A stretch of 64,000 bases of DNA from a virus: the IMG/VR virus record IMGVR_UViG_3300036466_000332, positions 62,001-126,000 of that record. One strand, written 5' to 3'. This document shows positions 50,631 through 60,222 of the stretch, in pieces (position 1 is the first letter of the stretch; each line of letters begins with the position of its first letter). The notes beneath the pieces are model-generated. The model saw nothing but the letters and a program-made list of their open reading frames with translations, had not been told where the DNA came from and ran no database searches. A program made the position numbers and the translations under genes.

Positions 50631-51887
50631 TTATAAGATCTTATTGGAAAACATTTCTTCATATCCAATCATTGACTGACCTATTTTATTGTTATATTCA
50701 TATCTAGCTATGAATAAAATTAGTGGTATTTTGAAGAAATTATCCAGACAATAATTATTAAAAATGTTATCGAAATCTAATAATGAGATATCGAAAACAC
50801 CGTTTAAATAATTGTATAAAAATATATCTATGGTGTTGGATGATGTCTCTGAAGGTTCTGATAACTCTAATAAATCTACATCCATTCCCATGTCAAACAT
50901 ATCGTATATCACTTTATTTCTTTCTATAACCTTTATATCTCTATTATGGTAAATATTTAATGATGTGAAATTAAATTCAAAACTATTATCATCTATATAT
51001 CTTACTGTAAAAGTCATATCTTTTTTAGTTAGAGTATCTTTATTCATTACCTTTATAAAGAAAGAATTTTGGAAATTATAACTGAAGTTATTTTCTATAC
51101 TAAATTCTATTGGTGATATGATTTTATTACCGAATTTGCTATCGTATAGAATATCACTTTCATTGATAAATTGAGAAACATAAGGTGAATAAATGATCTC
51201 GTTTGGTAGTTTTAAAATTATGGTCTCTGTATTCTCATCATAATATTGGGACATATATAATGTGTTTAATTTGTCTATTGATTTTTCGATTACTTCTAAA
51301 TTGTCTATAACATTATTTTTTATTATACTTTTTAAATCTGTACCGATATTATCATACAACATGGTATATTCATCTATCACTTGTTCTTCAATATCTGTGT
51401 ATTCGCTGTCTTCATCAGAGAAAGCTTTTTCATATTTTATTTTATAATTTGATTGATTTCTTATCATCGTTCTTTCTACTTTAGTCACTCTATATAAGTA
51501 AACATGGTTATCCAATTCTAGTGTGAAAAAAGAGTTAACGATAGGTTTGAATGAATCCAAAGGTATAATCGATACGTTGTCGTTTTCTATCCTCATACCC
51601 TTGTATTCATCATCTTCTTTATTTTTTGACCAGTCTTCTAAACCGAACATAACACAATCGATTATTTTATTAAACCTTAAAGGAGAATCATCTCCTATGT
51701 CGTTTTGTATATCATCGGTTCCTGATAGAGTGGTTGATTTCTTTTCGTCTACATTATAAAAGGTACCAAAAATTGGTGTTCTATCTGTAAATTTTACAGC
51801 TGGAGATTTTCTAAGTTTTTCTGTATTGTCTTTAACAGTGTTTATTTTTTCTCTTATACTAGTTTTATTTATATTTGTAAAACCCAT
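50631..51887 (-). CDS. Probable virion structural protein
   Basis: 418 residues. ATG at 51887 behind AAGGGG with an 8-base spacer; the frame opens 24 bases earlier. The sequence has no membrane segment and is rich in beta-strand patterns and asparagine/aspartate, as in neck, tail or head-completion proteins. I recognise no family. Late-type promoter motif and neighbours (three internal-type virion proteins) support a structural role. Confidence 0.55.
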   Translation of the reverse strand: MGFTNINKTSIREKINTVKDNTEKLRKSPAVKFTDRTPIFGTFYNVDEKKSTTLSGTDDIQNDIGDDSPLRFNKIIDCVMFGLEDWSKNKEDDEYKGMRIENDNVSIIPLDSFKPIVNSFFTLELDNHVYLYRVTKVERTMIRNQSNYKIKYEKAFSDEDSEYTDIEEQVIDEYTMLYDNIGTDLKSIIKNNVIDNLEVIEKSIDKLNTLYMSQYYDENTETIILKLPNEIIYSPYVSQFINESDILYDSKFGNKIISPIEFSIENNFSYNFQNSFFIKVMNKDTLTKKDMTFTVRYIDDNSFEFNFTSLNIYHNRDIKVIERNKVIYDMFDMGMDVDLLELSEPSETSSNTIDIFLYNYLNGVFDISLLDFDNIFNNYCLDNFFKIPLILFIARYEYNNKIGQSMIGYEEMFSNKIL

Positions 51888-51917
51888 ATTGACAACCCCT
51901 TTCTTTAACATCTATTG

Positions 51918-51929
51918 AAATGTTCTGTT
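51918..51929 (-). promoter_or_regulatory. Late-type promoter motif (AACA-N6-TT)
   Basis: AACAGAACATTT on the minus strand, 31 bases before the start at 51887. Confidence 0.4.
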
Positions 51930-51978
51930 AAGGTTGGTATGAACAATTAATTGATATCAAATTTAAGGAGGTATATAA

Positions 51979-53508
51979 ATGGATTTAAAACCTTACGATA
52001 GTATGGAATATATAGAATTTTATACTGAAACAGTAGCTATTTCAAATCAAATTGATAGCACAATCAAACACATTGGTGTTTTAAAAGAAAAGAATTATAG
52101 ATTATATGGTGAAGCCAATGTTTTTAAAGCTTTGATTGCTGCTGTCGCTAAAGCAGTGAAGTTTGTAGGACAATTATTTAAAAAATTAATTTCCAAAATA
52201 TCAGGTGGTAAATTATTTGGTGGAACTAACAGTTCAGCATCTAGTGTTGCAATTAACTCTATGGATGTGGTTAAGGGTATTTATAAAACTGTATCTAACA
52301 CTTCATCAAGCGAGATTGAAAGTACAAAGACTGATATAAGAAATGAGATCCAAAGGACTTTAAAAAATAAAGCTGAAAAGGAAAAATTAAACAGCTTAGT
52401 TGGTAGTTTGTCAGATACCTCAGATGATGATTTAGAAAAAAGTATCGTTAATATTTCTAAAAGATTAAACGATAGAAAAATATCTAAAGCCAATGAGTCT
52501 ATCAACTATATAGAGAAGGAAAACTTTGGTGCAGAAAATAATGTTTTAAAGAGTGAGTTTAAAGGTTACTTTCCAAAAGCTATCAAAGATAATTTAGACG
52601 ATTCTATTATAGATGCTCTTAATATGGTTTATAAAAATAATAGAAATAAATTTTTAAAGATAGTGGATAAGGGTACAGAGGTTATTTTTAAAAATGGGAA
52701 CATATCAGATCCTAAATTTAAAGATTATTATAATCAATCAAATGCTTTACAATTTTTATATGTTGATAAGTTAGAAATGGATAAACAGGTTTCCTTTGCT
52801 AATCATATGAATAAAGTTATAACAAAAGTGATTGGTGGTATGAAAAAGGTTGAGGCGTCCATTGAAGAGGGTGGGAAATCCCTTGAAAATAGTCTTAAGA
52901 GTACATCAAATAATAAAACGAATATAATGATGGGTGTGGCTGATAAATTTCCAAAATACGCTGGTAGTAAAATAGAGAGAAGAAGAAACATGTTAAAACA
53001 AAAAAAGAATGTTGAACCTCTACCTCAACCTAAACCAGCAGAGCCTACATCTTATGCAGGTTACATAAAGGGAGCTAGAATTGAAAACCCCCAATCTATT
53101 TTTAATAAGGGTGACAATTTTAAAAACTTCTTAAAGTTCCATAATATATTCAGGGTAAATAAAGAAATGTATAATTTATTACAGTATGTTTATGGTTCAT
53201 TTAATAATGAAAAACCTGAAGCTAAAAAATTAGTGGAGTCTTCAAATAAAGTTGTAGACGCATCTGATAAACTTTCAGAGTTATTAACTTCAGTTGACAG
53301 CGAGAATGTCACTGATAATATGTTAGCAGACCTTAAAGATATTATTAGTTCTTATAGGGTTCTTGGGGAATATGTTATCGCAATGGATATGGTAGCTAAA
53401 AATCAGTTAGTTAATGCAGCTAACTTAAAAGATATATTTGTTCAGATAAGATATCAATTTATGCTTTTAGTTATGCTCGATTCAATAAGAAAATACAATG
53501 AGAAATAA
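51979..53508 (+). CDS. Virion-type protein with LYGE cleavage-like motif (family member 1)
   Basis: 509 residues, ATG behind AAGGAGG. Residues 1-41 are acidic/helical. LYGE at 42-45 is followed by ANVFKALIAAVAKAVKFVGQLFKKLI, an amphipathic, partly hydrophobic helix. Two other genes (53542 and 55333) have the same design: acidic leader, LY[GA]E, then small residue plus amphipathic helix. This looks like a prohead-protease-processed internal head protein, with cleavage after Glu. The remainder is helical. Proteolysis is inferred. Confidence 0.6.
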   Translation: MDLKPYDSMEYIEFYTETVAISNQIDSTIKHIGVLKEKNYRLYGEANVFKALIAAVAKAVKFVGQLFKKLISKISGGKLFGGTNSSASSVAINSMDVVKGIYKTVSNTSSSEIESTKTDIRNEIQRTLKNKAEKEKLNSLVGSLSDTSDDDLEKSIVNISKRLNDRKISKANESINYIEKENFGAENNVLKSEFKGYFPKAIKDNLDDSIIDALNMVYKNNRNKFLKIVDKGTEVIFKNGNISDPKFKDYYNQSNALQFLYVDKLEMDKQVSFANHMNKVITKVIGGMKKVEASIEEGGKSLENSLKSTSNNKTNIMMGVADKFPKYAGSKIERRRNMLKQKKNVEPLPQPKPAEPTSYAGYIKGARIENPQSIFNKGDNFKNFLKFHNIFRVNKEMYNLLQYVYGSFNNEKPEAKKLVESSNKVVDASDKLSELLTSVDSENVTDNMLADLKDIISSYRVLGEYVIAMDMVAKNQLVNAANLKDIFVQIRYQFMLLVMLDSIRKYNEK

Positions 53509-53514
53509 AAATAA

Positions 53515-53540
53515 ACACGGGGTTTAAACCCCGTGTTTTT
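53515..53540. terminator. Bidirectional terminator
   Basis: Stem ACACGGGG / CCCCGTGT with loop TTTAAA, T runs on both sides, between convergent genes. Confidence 0.85.
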
Positions 53541-53541
53541 A

Positions 53542-55209
53542 TTATACGTTTAATACAGATTTTAAGTTCTTTCTTAGTCCTTTTAGTTTGGGGTATTCGT
53601 CTATGTTTTTGAGTCCAGTTATTTGAATATATAGACTCATCATTCTTTTCATATAGTAGTCGAAAGCTAAAAGTTGTGTGTATAGTAATGCTGAGCGTTC
53701 TGATGTTTCCATTAGTGTTAGGAATTTAATGATATCGTTTGTAGCTTTCATGACACCATTTAATAGTTTTTTAAGCATATTTAGATCATCAGTTAAATTC
53801 GTCTTAACGGATGAGAAGTTATCGTTTTCTTTAACATTTTTCTCTACTGAATTTTTACCATTGGAACCTTCTATTTTGTTTAGTTTATTTATTGCGGGAT
53901 TCAATACTTCTTTTTGTATACTTAATCTGATGGATTTATTGTCTGCTATATTCATAGTGGATTCACTATATCTGTCTGGTACTGTGCTTATTGGGTTTTT
54001 AGAATCACCGTAGTTTGTAACTCTATATTGTATACCTGTTATTTTTTTTACTGAACCAACATGTCCCTTTCCATTTTCAATCGAAAGTGGTGTGAAATTT
54101 CCATCCTCCAATCTAATCATATCTTTAAGGAATGTGGTTTTGTATCCCTGGGATTCATAATTAATCTTATCTCCGGTTGATGATGATAATATCGAACTTA
54201 AATTTTTTAAGTTTTCTTTAGATGATTTGGTATAGTTGAAATTGTTATTGATATATTCGCTATAACTGATTATATCGTCCTCACCATCCATACTTTCAAT
54301 ATATGTTATTATGTTCTCAAAGAACACAGATAATAAATCGAACCCATGTCTGAACTCGGAATTTTGTATACTACCTTTTGAATTGGATAATTCTATGACA
54401 TTGAGTTCCTTTATAACAAGATGTTCATTTAAATCAGATACAGATACGTATTTATCCATATCTTTAAAACGTCTATTAGACATTAACTTATCTATCTCTA
54501 AATTAGCCTTGATATTTTTGTTTGCTACACCTATTATATCGTCGTCTGTTTTGATATCTTCTGATTTGAAAGCCATAGCATTATTAAGAACCTTTTGTAC
54601 TTTGTCTAATTTTTTTTTATCACCATTAAATTGTCCTAACATTCTTGTAACTTCATCATCACTGAAAGAAACATTGTCACTTTTATTTAGAGTTTTATTT
54701 GCTTCTTTTTGAATTGTTTTCATATAGTCACTGTAAATGGGAAATACATTTTTAATTTTTATTTTCTCAAATGATAGGAACCCGTTAGAGGATGGGTTTA
54801 TATATTCTTTATCAAATATATTCATATTAGCGACATCGTTATTTTTCTTTGCTTTAGAAGCGGAGGGTGAACTACTACTCCCACCACCGAATCCACTAGA
54901 ACTTTTACCACTGCCACCAGAGTCATCATCCTTAAGTGCCCATTTGAATCGTATACCAAATGGTTTAGTTATTAATCTTACAGCACCTTTAATAAAATTA
55001 ATTATGAATTTCCAAATTTTTTTGGCGATATTTACTACACCATCTTTGATTTTGGATAAAACCCCTTCACCATATAATTCAATTTCATCGTCCATAGATT
55101 CGAAGTATAAAATACATTCATTAAATAATTTCATACTTTCTCTTTCTATAGCTAATCTTTCTGTTTCAAATATAATAAAATCATGAGATACATCGTTTGT
55201 TAATTCCAA
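53542..55209 (-). CDS. Virion-type protein with LYGE cleavage-like motif (family member 2)
   Basis: 555 residues from a TTG at 55209, ten bases after GGAGG; the open frame continues upstream through the promoter. Acidic leader, LYGE at 45-48, then GVLSKIKDGVVNIAKKIWKF and a further hydrophobic stretch (IINFIKGAVRLI). A glycine/serine-rich linker follows near residues 90-120 (GGSGKSSSGFGGGSSSSP). The rest is helical and charged. Same design as the genes at 51979 and 55333, so probably an internal virion protein. Confidence 0.6.
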   Translation of the reverse strand: MELTNDVSHDFIIFETERLAIERESMKLFNECILYFESMDDEIELYGEGVLSKIKDGVVNIAKKIWKFIINFIKGAVRLITKPFGIRFKWALKDDDSGGSGKSSSGFGGGSSSSPSASKAKKNNDVANMNIFDKEYINPSSNGFLSFEKIKIKNVFPIYSDYMKTIQKEANKTLNKSDNVSFSDDEVTRMLGQFNGDKKKLDKVQKVLNNAMAFKSEDIKTDDDIIGVANKNIKANLEIDKLMSNRRFKDMDKYVSVSDLNEHLVIKELNVIELSNSKGSIQNSEFRHGFDLLSVFFENIITYIESMDGEDDIISYSEYINNNFNYTKSSKENLKNLSSILSSSTGDKINYESQGYKTTFLKDMIRLEDGNFTPLSIENGKGHVGSVKKITGIQYRVTNYGDSKNPISTVPDRYSESTMNIADNKSIRLSIQKEVLNPAINKLNKIEGSNGKNSVEKNVKENDNFSSVKTNLTDDLNMLKKLLNGVMKATNDIIKFLTLMETSERSALLYTQLLAFDYYMKRMMSLYIQITGLKNIDEYPKLKGLRKNLKSVLNV

Positions 55210-55240
55210 ATTTAATACACCTCCAAAGTGAGTATTACTA

Positions 55241-55252
55241 ATTAAATTGTTC
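55241..55252 (-). promoter_or_regulatory. Late-type promoter motif (AACA-N6-TT)
   Basis: AACAATTTAATT followed by AG on the minus strand, about 30 bases before the TTG at 55209. It supports that start over the longer frame. Confidence 0.5.
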
Positions 55253-55273
55253 ATATATACTATGGTTACAAAA

Positions 55274-55303
55274 TAAAAATACCGGGGAATCAACCCCGGT
55301 ATT
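55274..55303 (-). terminator. Terminator, minus strand
   Basis: Stem ATACCGGGG / CCCCGGTAT; the minus strand continues TTTTTATTTT. Confidence 0.85.
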
Positions 55304-55332
55304 GAATTATATTTATATTTTGTTATTTTGTA

Positions 55333-56571
55333 TTAGTTAGAAGTACCTTCACTATCATATAGACTTTGGATAGTAGAAGTTACAGAACCAACTTCTCCAA
55401 ATAATTTATTTGAAACAGATGATCCTAAGTTATAGGATTTAGTAACTACAACTGTCATCATTGAAACTAAAGTGGCGTACTGGTTCATAACACCTGTTAC
55501 TGTGGATACTGCTGTTTGTACTGCAGCTTTTGACTCTCCATCTTCACCAGGGTTATCGTTCTTTCTTTTAGCCTGGTCAGCTGATTTTTCTAAGTTCTTA
55601 CCAGTTGATTCGAGAGCTTTAGCTTTATCAGCGAATTTCTTAGCACCATCGTTAAGAGCTTTAATAGCTTCTTCGATATCGAATGCATCGAAACCTTCTT
55701 TAATAGGCTGAAGAACGTTATCTTTAATTTCTCCACCAGTATAAGTTCTGGTATCTGTATCGAAAATTGCATCTTTAACCTGTTCAGCTGGATCTTCTGT
55801 ACCATCTTTCTTGACGGGACCTAAGTTTTTAATTTTATCTACAACTTGAGCGTTATAGATAGCAGCCATTAATTTATTTTGGCCAGTTTTGTTATTTTCT
55901 GTACCAACTACATTCTGAATGTTTTGTACAGATTTTTGTAGATTGTTAGCTTTAGCTGAATCAAATGAAGATAAGTCTCCAGATAATTCTTTAGCTAATG
56001 TTTGTGCTGTGGAATCTAGTGATCCAAAAGTAGTTCCACCGATGTCAGCTTTGGTGTAAGTTTCTTCATATTTAAATGCAGCTGAAACAAATGCCATACC
56101 ACCTTTAAAATCAGTTTGCTTAGCTTCATATCTAGCTGAATCAGGAAGCTTTTTGTTTCCAGCACTTTCCATTAGAGCTTCAAAAGCAGCTTTTTTCTTA
56201 CGGATATCTTTTCCTGTGTTTTTGAACTTAGAAATAAGTCCACGAACCATATCTGCTAACTTATTATAAAGCTTCTTTAAGAAGTCCATAATTTTAGCGA
56301 TAATACCTTTTTTGGAATCTCCACCAAAAGCAGCTTCTGCATATAATTCTGCAACCTGTTCGTCATCGTCTGCAATACCATTGCTTTCCATGTATGTTTG
56401 AATTTCATAATCTGCCTCTTGCATTTCGTTACCAAACTGGCTAACTTCCATTGCACTTGCTACACATTCTGCAACGAGCATTGTGTAATCTTCTGCACTG
56501 ATTTCAGGTCCTTCCATGTGTAGTTCATTAGTTTTCTTGATTTCTTTAATACTATTACCAAATGTTTTCAT
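55333..56571 (-). CDS. Virion-type protein with LYAE cleavage-like motif (family member 3)
   Basis: 412 residues, ATG behind AGGAGG. Acidic leader with LYAE at 76-79 followed by AAFGGDSKKGIIAKIMDFLKK, then KLYNKLADMVRGLISKFK, an amphipathic helix block. Codon choice is less A/T-biased than usual here, as in abundant phage proteins. Helical, alanine- and lysine-rich remainder. Same design as the previous two. It may be one of the most abundant internal head components; that is inference from codon bias. Confidence 0.6.
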   Translation of the reverse strand: MKTFGNSIKEIKKTNELHMEGPEISAEDYTMLVAECVASAMEVSQFGNEMQEADYEIQTYMESNGIADDDEQVAELYAEAAFGGDSKKGIIAKIMDFLKKLYNKLADMVRGLISKFKNTGKDIRKKKAAFEALMESAGNKKLPDSARYEAKQTDFKGGMAFVSAAFKYEETYTKADIGGTTFGSLDSTAQTLAKELSGDLSSFDSAKANNLQKSVQNIQNVVGTENNKTGQNKLMAAIYNAQVVDKIKNLGPVKKDGTEDPAEQVKDAIFDTDTRTYTGGEIKDNVLQPIKEGFDAFDIEEAIKALNDGAKKFADKAKALESTGKNLEKSADQAKRKNDNPGEDGESKAAVQTAVSTVTGVMNQYATLVSMMTVVVTKSYNLGSSVSNKLFGEVGSVTSTIQSLYDSEGTSN

Positions 56572-56718
56572 TGATATAGTAACCTCCTTGTATTTTAAAT
56601 TAAAAAGTTTTTATCTTCAAATCTATATTATTTGTTCATCGATATTACCTTACAGTAGCAACAATTTTAATAGTCGAATTAAATACATTAATATAATAAA
56701 AAGAGGTGAGTTTAGACT

Positions 56719-58374
56719 ATGGCTGGAAATAATAGACAAGTAGCAGTTATACCTATTAAATATAAAGATAGAGAGTTAGCATTACCAGGAGAAATTATCC
56801 TGGATAGTGATGGACGAATGTTTGCTAAATTAAATGATGGAACTGTCAAACCCATACGTGGCGAACAATTTAATTTTATTCAAGATTTAATTAAACATAA
56901 TTGGCATGTCGGTGACCAGGAATCTTTAGATTATGATATGGCAAGTTGGATTAAAACTGGAGACTATGACCCTTCTATTGATTATGAACGAGGGACAATA
57001 TTAATTAAGGAATATTATTTAGAACCTGATGGTACTGAAAAGGAAAGATGGAGGGCTATAGCACCTATAACGGAGTTAAGTGGTGTAATAGTCAATGATA
57101 ATACTGGGAAAACTTTAGAGGATATGATAAATGATGATCTATCTGATGGTTTTATATCTACAGATGATAAATTAGGAGATGGTGATTTACAATATGTTTC
57201 GGGGAATACATTCACTATCGTTGGTGATTGGTTAGATATATTCTTAGAAGATAGAAAACTTAAAATGCTATCAGATGGTAATGAAGTTTTTTCTTTGATA
57301 GATCATGTGAATTATGATGGGACAGTTACGACTGTGACATTGGAGGATTCTGTTCTTGGGTCATCTATAGAGGAGGTTTTATATTCTATAATATCCCCTG
57401 GTGAAACTGGACCTATTTCGGATACCGATACATATTCTAAGATAGCTGAATATTTGGAAGCTGGAAATAATATAGATATTGATTTATCTAATGCTGATAA
57501 ATTGAAAATAAGTTCTCCAACCGATACTGATGGCATAAAATCAGTTATAGGTGATTGGATTCAAGGTGGCGGTGCGACCACTGTATCCTATAATCCGACT
57601 GCCGGTACTCTTAAGATATCCAGTGTCAACACACAACGAAGTGATGGAGAAATAAATAGTTTGATAGAAAGCCACATGAATGGACCTGTTGAGATCGGGG
57701 ATAATTTAAAAGTCGGTGGCAATATAGATTTAACGGGATTTGATTTAGTTTGGGATGAACATACAGACGGTGCTAGAATCACATTCGTTAATCCGAGTGA
57801 TGCAGATGAAACATATATGCTTTTTGAAACAAACGATAACAGTGATGAATATTTTAAATGGGGGCATAAAGATGTTTCTTTTGAGGAATGGATGCGTTTA
57901 GAACAAAGTGGTTTGACAGTTAATGGTGAGATTACAGGCACAAAAGTTTGGAATGCAGTGTATAATGGTGATGTCGCGGAACTTTTTGATTGTGTAGAGC
58001 ATCAAGAATTTGAACCTGGTGATGTTTTGGTTTCGATGAAAGGTTTATGTTGTAAAACATCAGAGGAAAAACACCGTGGTGTTGTGGGTGTTGTTTCAGA
58101 TCCTGAATCATATGGGTATTTGCTTGGTGGTCCTGAAAGAGATTCCATTGATGACTATGGTGAAAACCAACAACCTGTAGGGATAACAGGGCGTACTAAA
58201 GTAAAAGTTACAGGTGATATAAAAGAGCATGATCTTTTGGTCACATCTAAAAAATCTGGATACGCAACAAAGATTAATAGTGATGAATATATGCCCGGAA
58301 CTGTTTTTGCTAAAGCTTTAGAAGGTAACAATGGTGAAGACAAAAAAATTTGGGCTTTAATAATGAACGCATAA
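56719..58374 (+). CDS. Tail fibre/spike-like protein with possible self-cleaving C-terminal chaperone
   Basis: 551 residues, ATG behind AGAGGTGAG. The N-terminus is short-repeat beta (ALPGEIILDSDGRMFAKLNDGT), the middle has repeated VGGNIDLTG-type strands as in fibre shafts, and the C-terminus from about residue 410 carries NGDVAELFDCVEHQEFEPGD, VVGVVSDPESYGYLLGG and VGITGRTKVKVTGDIKEHD, which resembles peptidase G2-like intramolecular chaperone ends of fibres (G-D-x-A-E ... P-G-D-V ... G-V-V-S). Promotes trimerisation in such families. No terminator separates it from the operon that follows. Confidence 0.65.
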   Translation: MAGNNRQVAVIPIKYKDRELALPGEIILDSDGRMFAKLNDGTVKPIRGEQFNFIQDLIKHNWHVGDQESLDYDMASWIKTGDYDPSIDYERGTILIKEYYLEPDGTEKERWRAIAPITELSGVIVNDNTGKTLEDMINDDLSDGFISTDDKLGDGDLQYVSGNTFTIVGDWLDIFLEDRKLKMLSDGNEVFSLIDHVNYDGTVTTVTLEDSVLGSSIEEVLYSIISPGETGPISDTDTYSKIAEYLEAGNNIDIDLSNADKLKISSPTDTDGIKSVIGDWIQGGGATTVSYNPTAGTLKISSVNTQRSDGEINSLIESHMNGPVEIGDNLKVGGNIDLTGFDLVWDEHTDGARITFVNPSDADETYMLFETNDNSDEYFKWGHKDVSFEEWMRLEQSGLTVNGEITGTKVWNAVYNGDVAELFDCVEHQEFEPGDVLVSMKGLCCKTSEEKHRGVVGVVSDPESYGYLLGGPERDSIDDYGENQQPVGITGRTKVKVTGDIKEHDLLVTSKKSGYATKINSDEYMPGTVFAKALEGNNGEDKKIWALIMNA

Positions 58375-58395
58375 AATTGAAAGGGTGATGGTTTA

Positions 58396-59106
58396 ATGTT
58401 TGATCCACATTATATGCCTAGAGAAATAGTGGATAAAATGTACAATAAATATTTTATCCATAATTTCAAAATGATGCTTAAATATGTAGATTATGATTGG
58501 GTTCATCCGATGGATGTAAAGACAAACGACCATATGGTTTCATGGGATAATGACCCGTATTTGGAAAAAACAAAAAATGAAAGAATAAAGTTAGGGTTGG
58601 ATGTTTTGGAGAATGGGAACTATTGGCCATTCACAGGGGACTGGGGCATGAATGTTTCTGAAGGATGTCATAGGATATGGTCTTTACAGGAGGTTTATAA
58701 AAACATCAAAAAATATGAAAAAAGATATTTGATGTTTAAGCATAGTTGGCAATTTTATTATGATTTTCGGAAAATACAGCTCGACCATACAATTGAAGGT
58801 ATCGATAATTTTGACGAATTATATAGCACATTCACAGAGTATGTGTATGTTCCTGATAAATGTATAGGTGAACCTTATTTAAAAAACACACTTGAAGACA
58901 AGACTGTAGATAAAATAGATTTTGGAGAATTTAACCTTTGTGTGATGGAATGTAAAAACATCTATGATATATTTTTGGCTTATATATCAATACCGGTTTT
59001 AATGAGGTATCCTTTAGCACACCAAGAGAAGATAGGTAAAAGAGTTCCTTCTTTACCACATATGAATGATGAGGGATTTTTTAGAGAATGGTACAGTAAA
59101 AGGTAG
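58396..59106 (+). CDS. ParB/sulfiredoxin-fold protein with EGCHR motif (paralogue 1)
   Basis: 236 residues, ATG behind AAGGGTGATGG, 22 bases after the fibre gene. GLDVLENGNYWPFTGDWG followed by SEGCHRIW (residues 89-93 EGCHR) is the [LV]-x-E-N-G-x-x-x-P ... [ED]-G-x-H-R pattern of ParB/Srx folds. Here the residue before His is Cys, as in the sulfiredoxin catalytic motif GGCHR; in the paralogues it is Arg and Ser. The N-terminal block (YNKYFIHNF ... YDWVHPMDV) also matches them. Nucleotide-dependent phosphoryl or sulfinate chemistry is possible. It precedes a radical-SAM gene. Confidence 0.65.
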   Translation: MFDPHYMPREIVDKMYNKYFIHNFKMMLKYVDYDWVHPMDVKTNDHMVSWDNDPYLEKTKNERIKLGLDVLENGNYWPFTGDWGMNVSEGCHRIWSLQEVYKNIKKYEKRYLMFKHSWQFYYDFRKIQLDHTIEGIDNFDELYSTFTEYVYVPDKCIGEPYLKNTLEDKTVDKIDFGEFNLCVMECKNIYDIFLAYISIPVLMRYPLAHQEKIGKRVPSLPHMNDEGFFREWYSKR

Positions 59107-59118
59107 GGGGTATATATA

Positions 59119-60222
59119 ATGGAAAAGGGAGATATTTTTTTTAATAGCTTAAATAGTGTGCAGTTGATATTGAATAAGAAATGTAATTTTAATTGTAGCT
59201 ATTGTTTTTCAGATAATGATGGTGAGGAAATGGATTCCGAATTACTGTTTTCTGATGTTTATAGATTTTTAAAAGAAAACTTATCGGATGATACAACTTT
59301 AAATTTTTTTGGTGGAGAACCAATGTTAGATTACCGAGAAAAGATAGACCCGTTAGTTTGTACTTTAAGGGATGACGGGTTTGAAGGTGGTATAGGTATA
59401 GTTACAAATGGGAGTCTTTTCAACGAAAAAATAATGGATGAAATCATTGAGACAAATGTATCTGTTATGGTTAGTTTGGATGGTGATTATGAGACATTCT
59501 CTAAAAATAGAAATTCAGATCGTGAAGTTTTTGATGATATTATAAATAGTATAAAATATTTTGTTTCTAAAGATTACCCGAATATCAGTGTTCGTTTAAC
59601 ATATGGCGAAGATGACATTGAGAATTTAACCAAAAATATTAAATTTATATATTCACTTGGGGTGGATGTGATTGAATTTTACCATGTTGATGAAATAAAA
59701 CTCGATAAAAAATCAGCGGAAAAGTTAAAAGAAGAATTTGATAAATTGTTTTTCTTTTATGTGAAAAACGATGTTAAAATAAAATATATAGATGACTTGG
59801 TTCATTATTATTTAAATCCGGATGAGCATTCCAGAGGTAAATTACATCAGTGTGGATTGTTAAATAAAGATAATTTTGATATGACAATCGATACTTCCGG
59901 TGATATTTTTACATGTCATCATTTTAATTCTGATGATAAAAAATATGATAGTTTTCATATCGGTAATATAAAGGAAACTTTCTATAAAGAAAAAATAAAG
60001 AATTTGAATTTGGGTCATTTAAAGAAAAAATATGTTTATGCACATAATGCAAGAGAAAATACCTGTTCAAAATGTAAATTGTATGATTTGTGTAATTCTA
60101 TTTGTACTATGCAAAATATAAAGCAAAACAACAATATTTTTTTAAATTATAATGTCGATTGTTTTATAAAAAGGTCCTTCTATGATGTTATAGAATGGAG
60201 ATTGAATGAGGTGAGACAATGA
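59119..60222 (+). CDS. Radical-SAM enzyme with SPASM domain (first)
   Basis: 367 residues, ATG behind AGGGGG. CNFNCSYC at 22-29 is the CxxxCxxC cluster motif; FFGGEP near residue 75 binds the SAM amino group; SLDG follows. The C-terminus has a SPASM pattern: QCGLL and FTCHHF upstream, then CSKCKLYDLCNSIC (C316, C319, C325, C329) and a last Cys near 348. SPASM radical-SAM enzymes usually modify peptides (thioether or C-C links) or act on protein side chains. Stop overlaps the next start (ATGA). No precursor peptide is visible in the window. Confidence 0.85.
   Translation: MEKGDIFFNSLNSVQLILNKKCNFNCSYCFSDNDGEEMDSELLFSDVYRFLKENLSDDTTLNFFGGEPMLDYREKIDPLVCTLRDDGFEGGIGIVTNGSLFNEKIMDEIIETNVSVMVSLDGDYETFSKNRNSDREVFDDIINSIKYFVSKDYPNISVRLTYGEDDIENLTKNIKFIYSLGVDVIEFYHVDEIKLDKKSAEKLKEEFDKLFFFYVKNDVKIKYIDDLVHYYLNPDEHSRGKLHQCGLLNKDNFDMTIDTSGDIFTCHHFNSDDKKYDSFHIGNIKETFYKEKIKNLNLGHLKKKYVYAHNARENTCSKCKLYDLCNSICTMQNIKQNNNIFLNYNVDCFIKRSFYDVIEWRLNEVRQ

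Noticed and set aside
54311-55186. Open frames opposite the LYGE-type virion gene at 53542
   Set aside because: They are hydrophobic or low-complexity mirror frames without ribosome binding sites, under a gene with better coding signals.
55210-55293. N-terminal extension of the gene at 53542
   Set aside because: It covers the AACA promoter motif; the TTG at 55209 has a GGAGG box at the right distance.
56623-56672. AACA motifs before 56571 (minus) and 56719 (plus)
   Set aside because: Spacing to TA is seven rather than six bases, so I left them out of the feature list although they may work.
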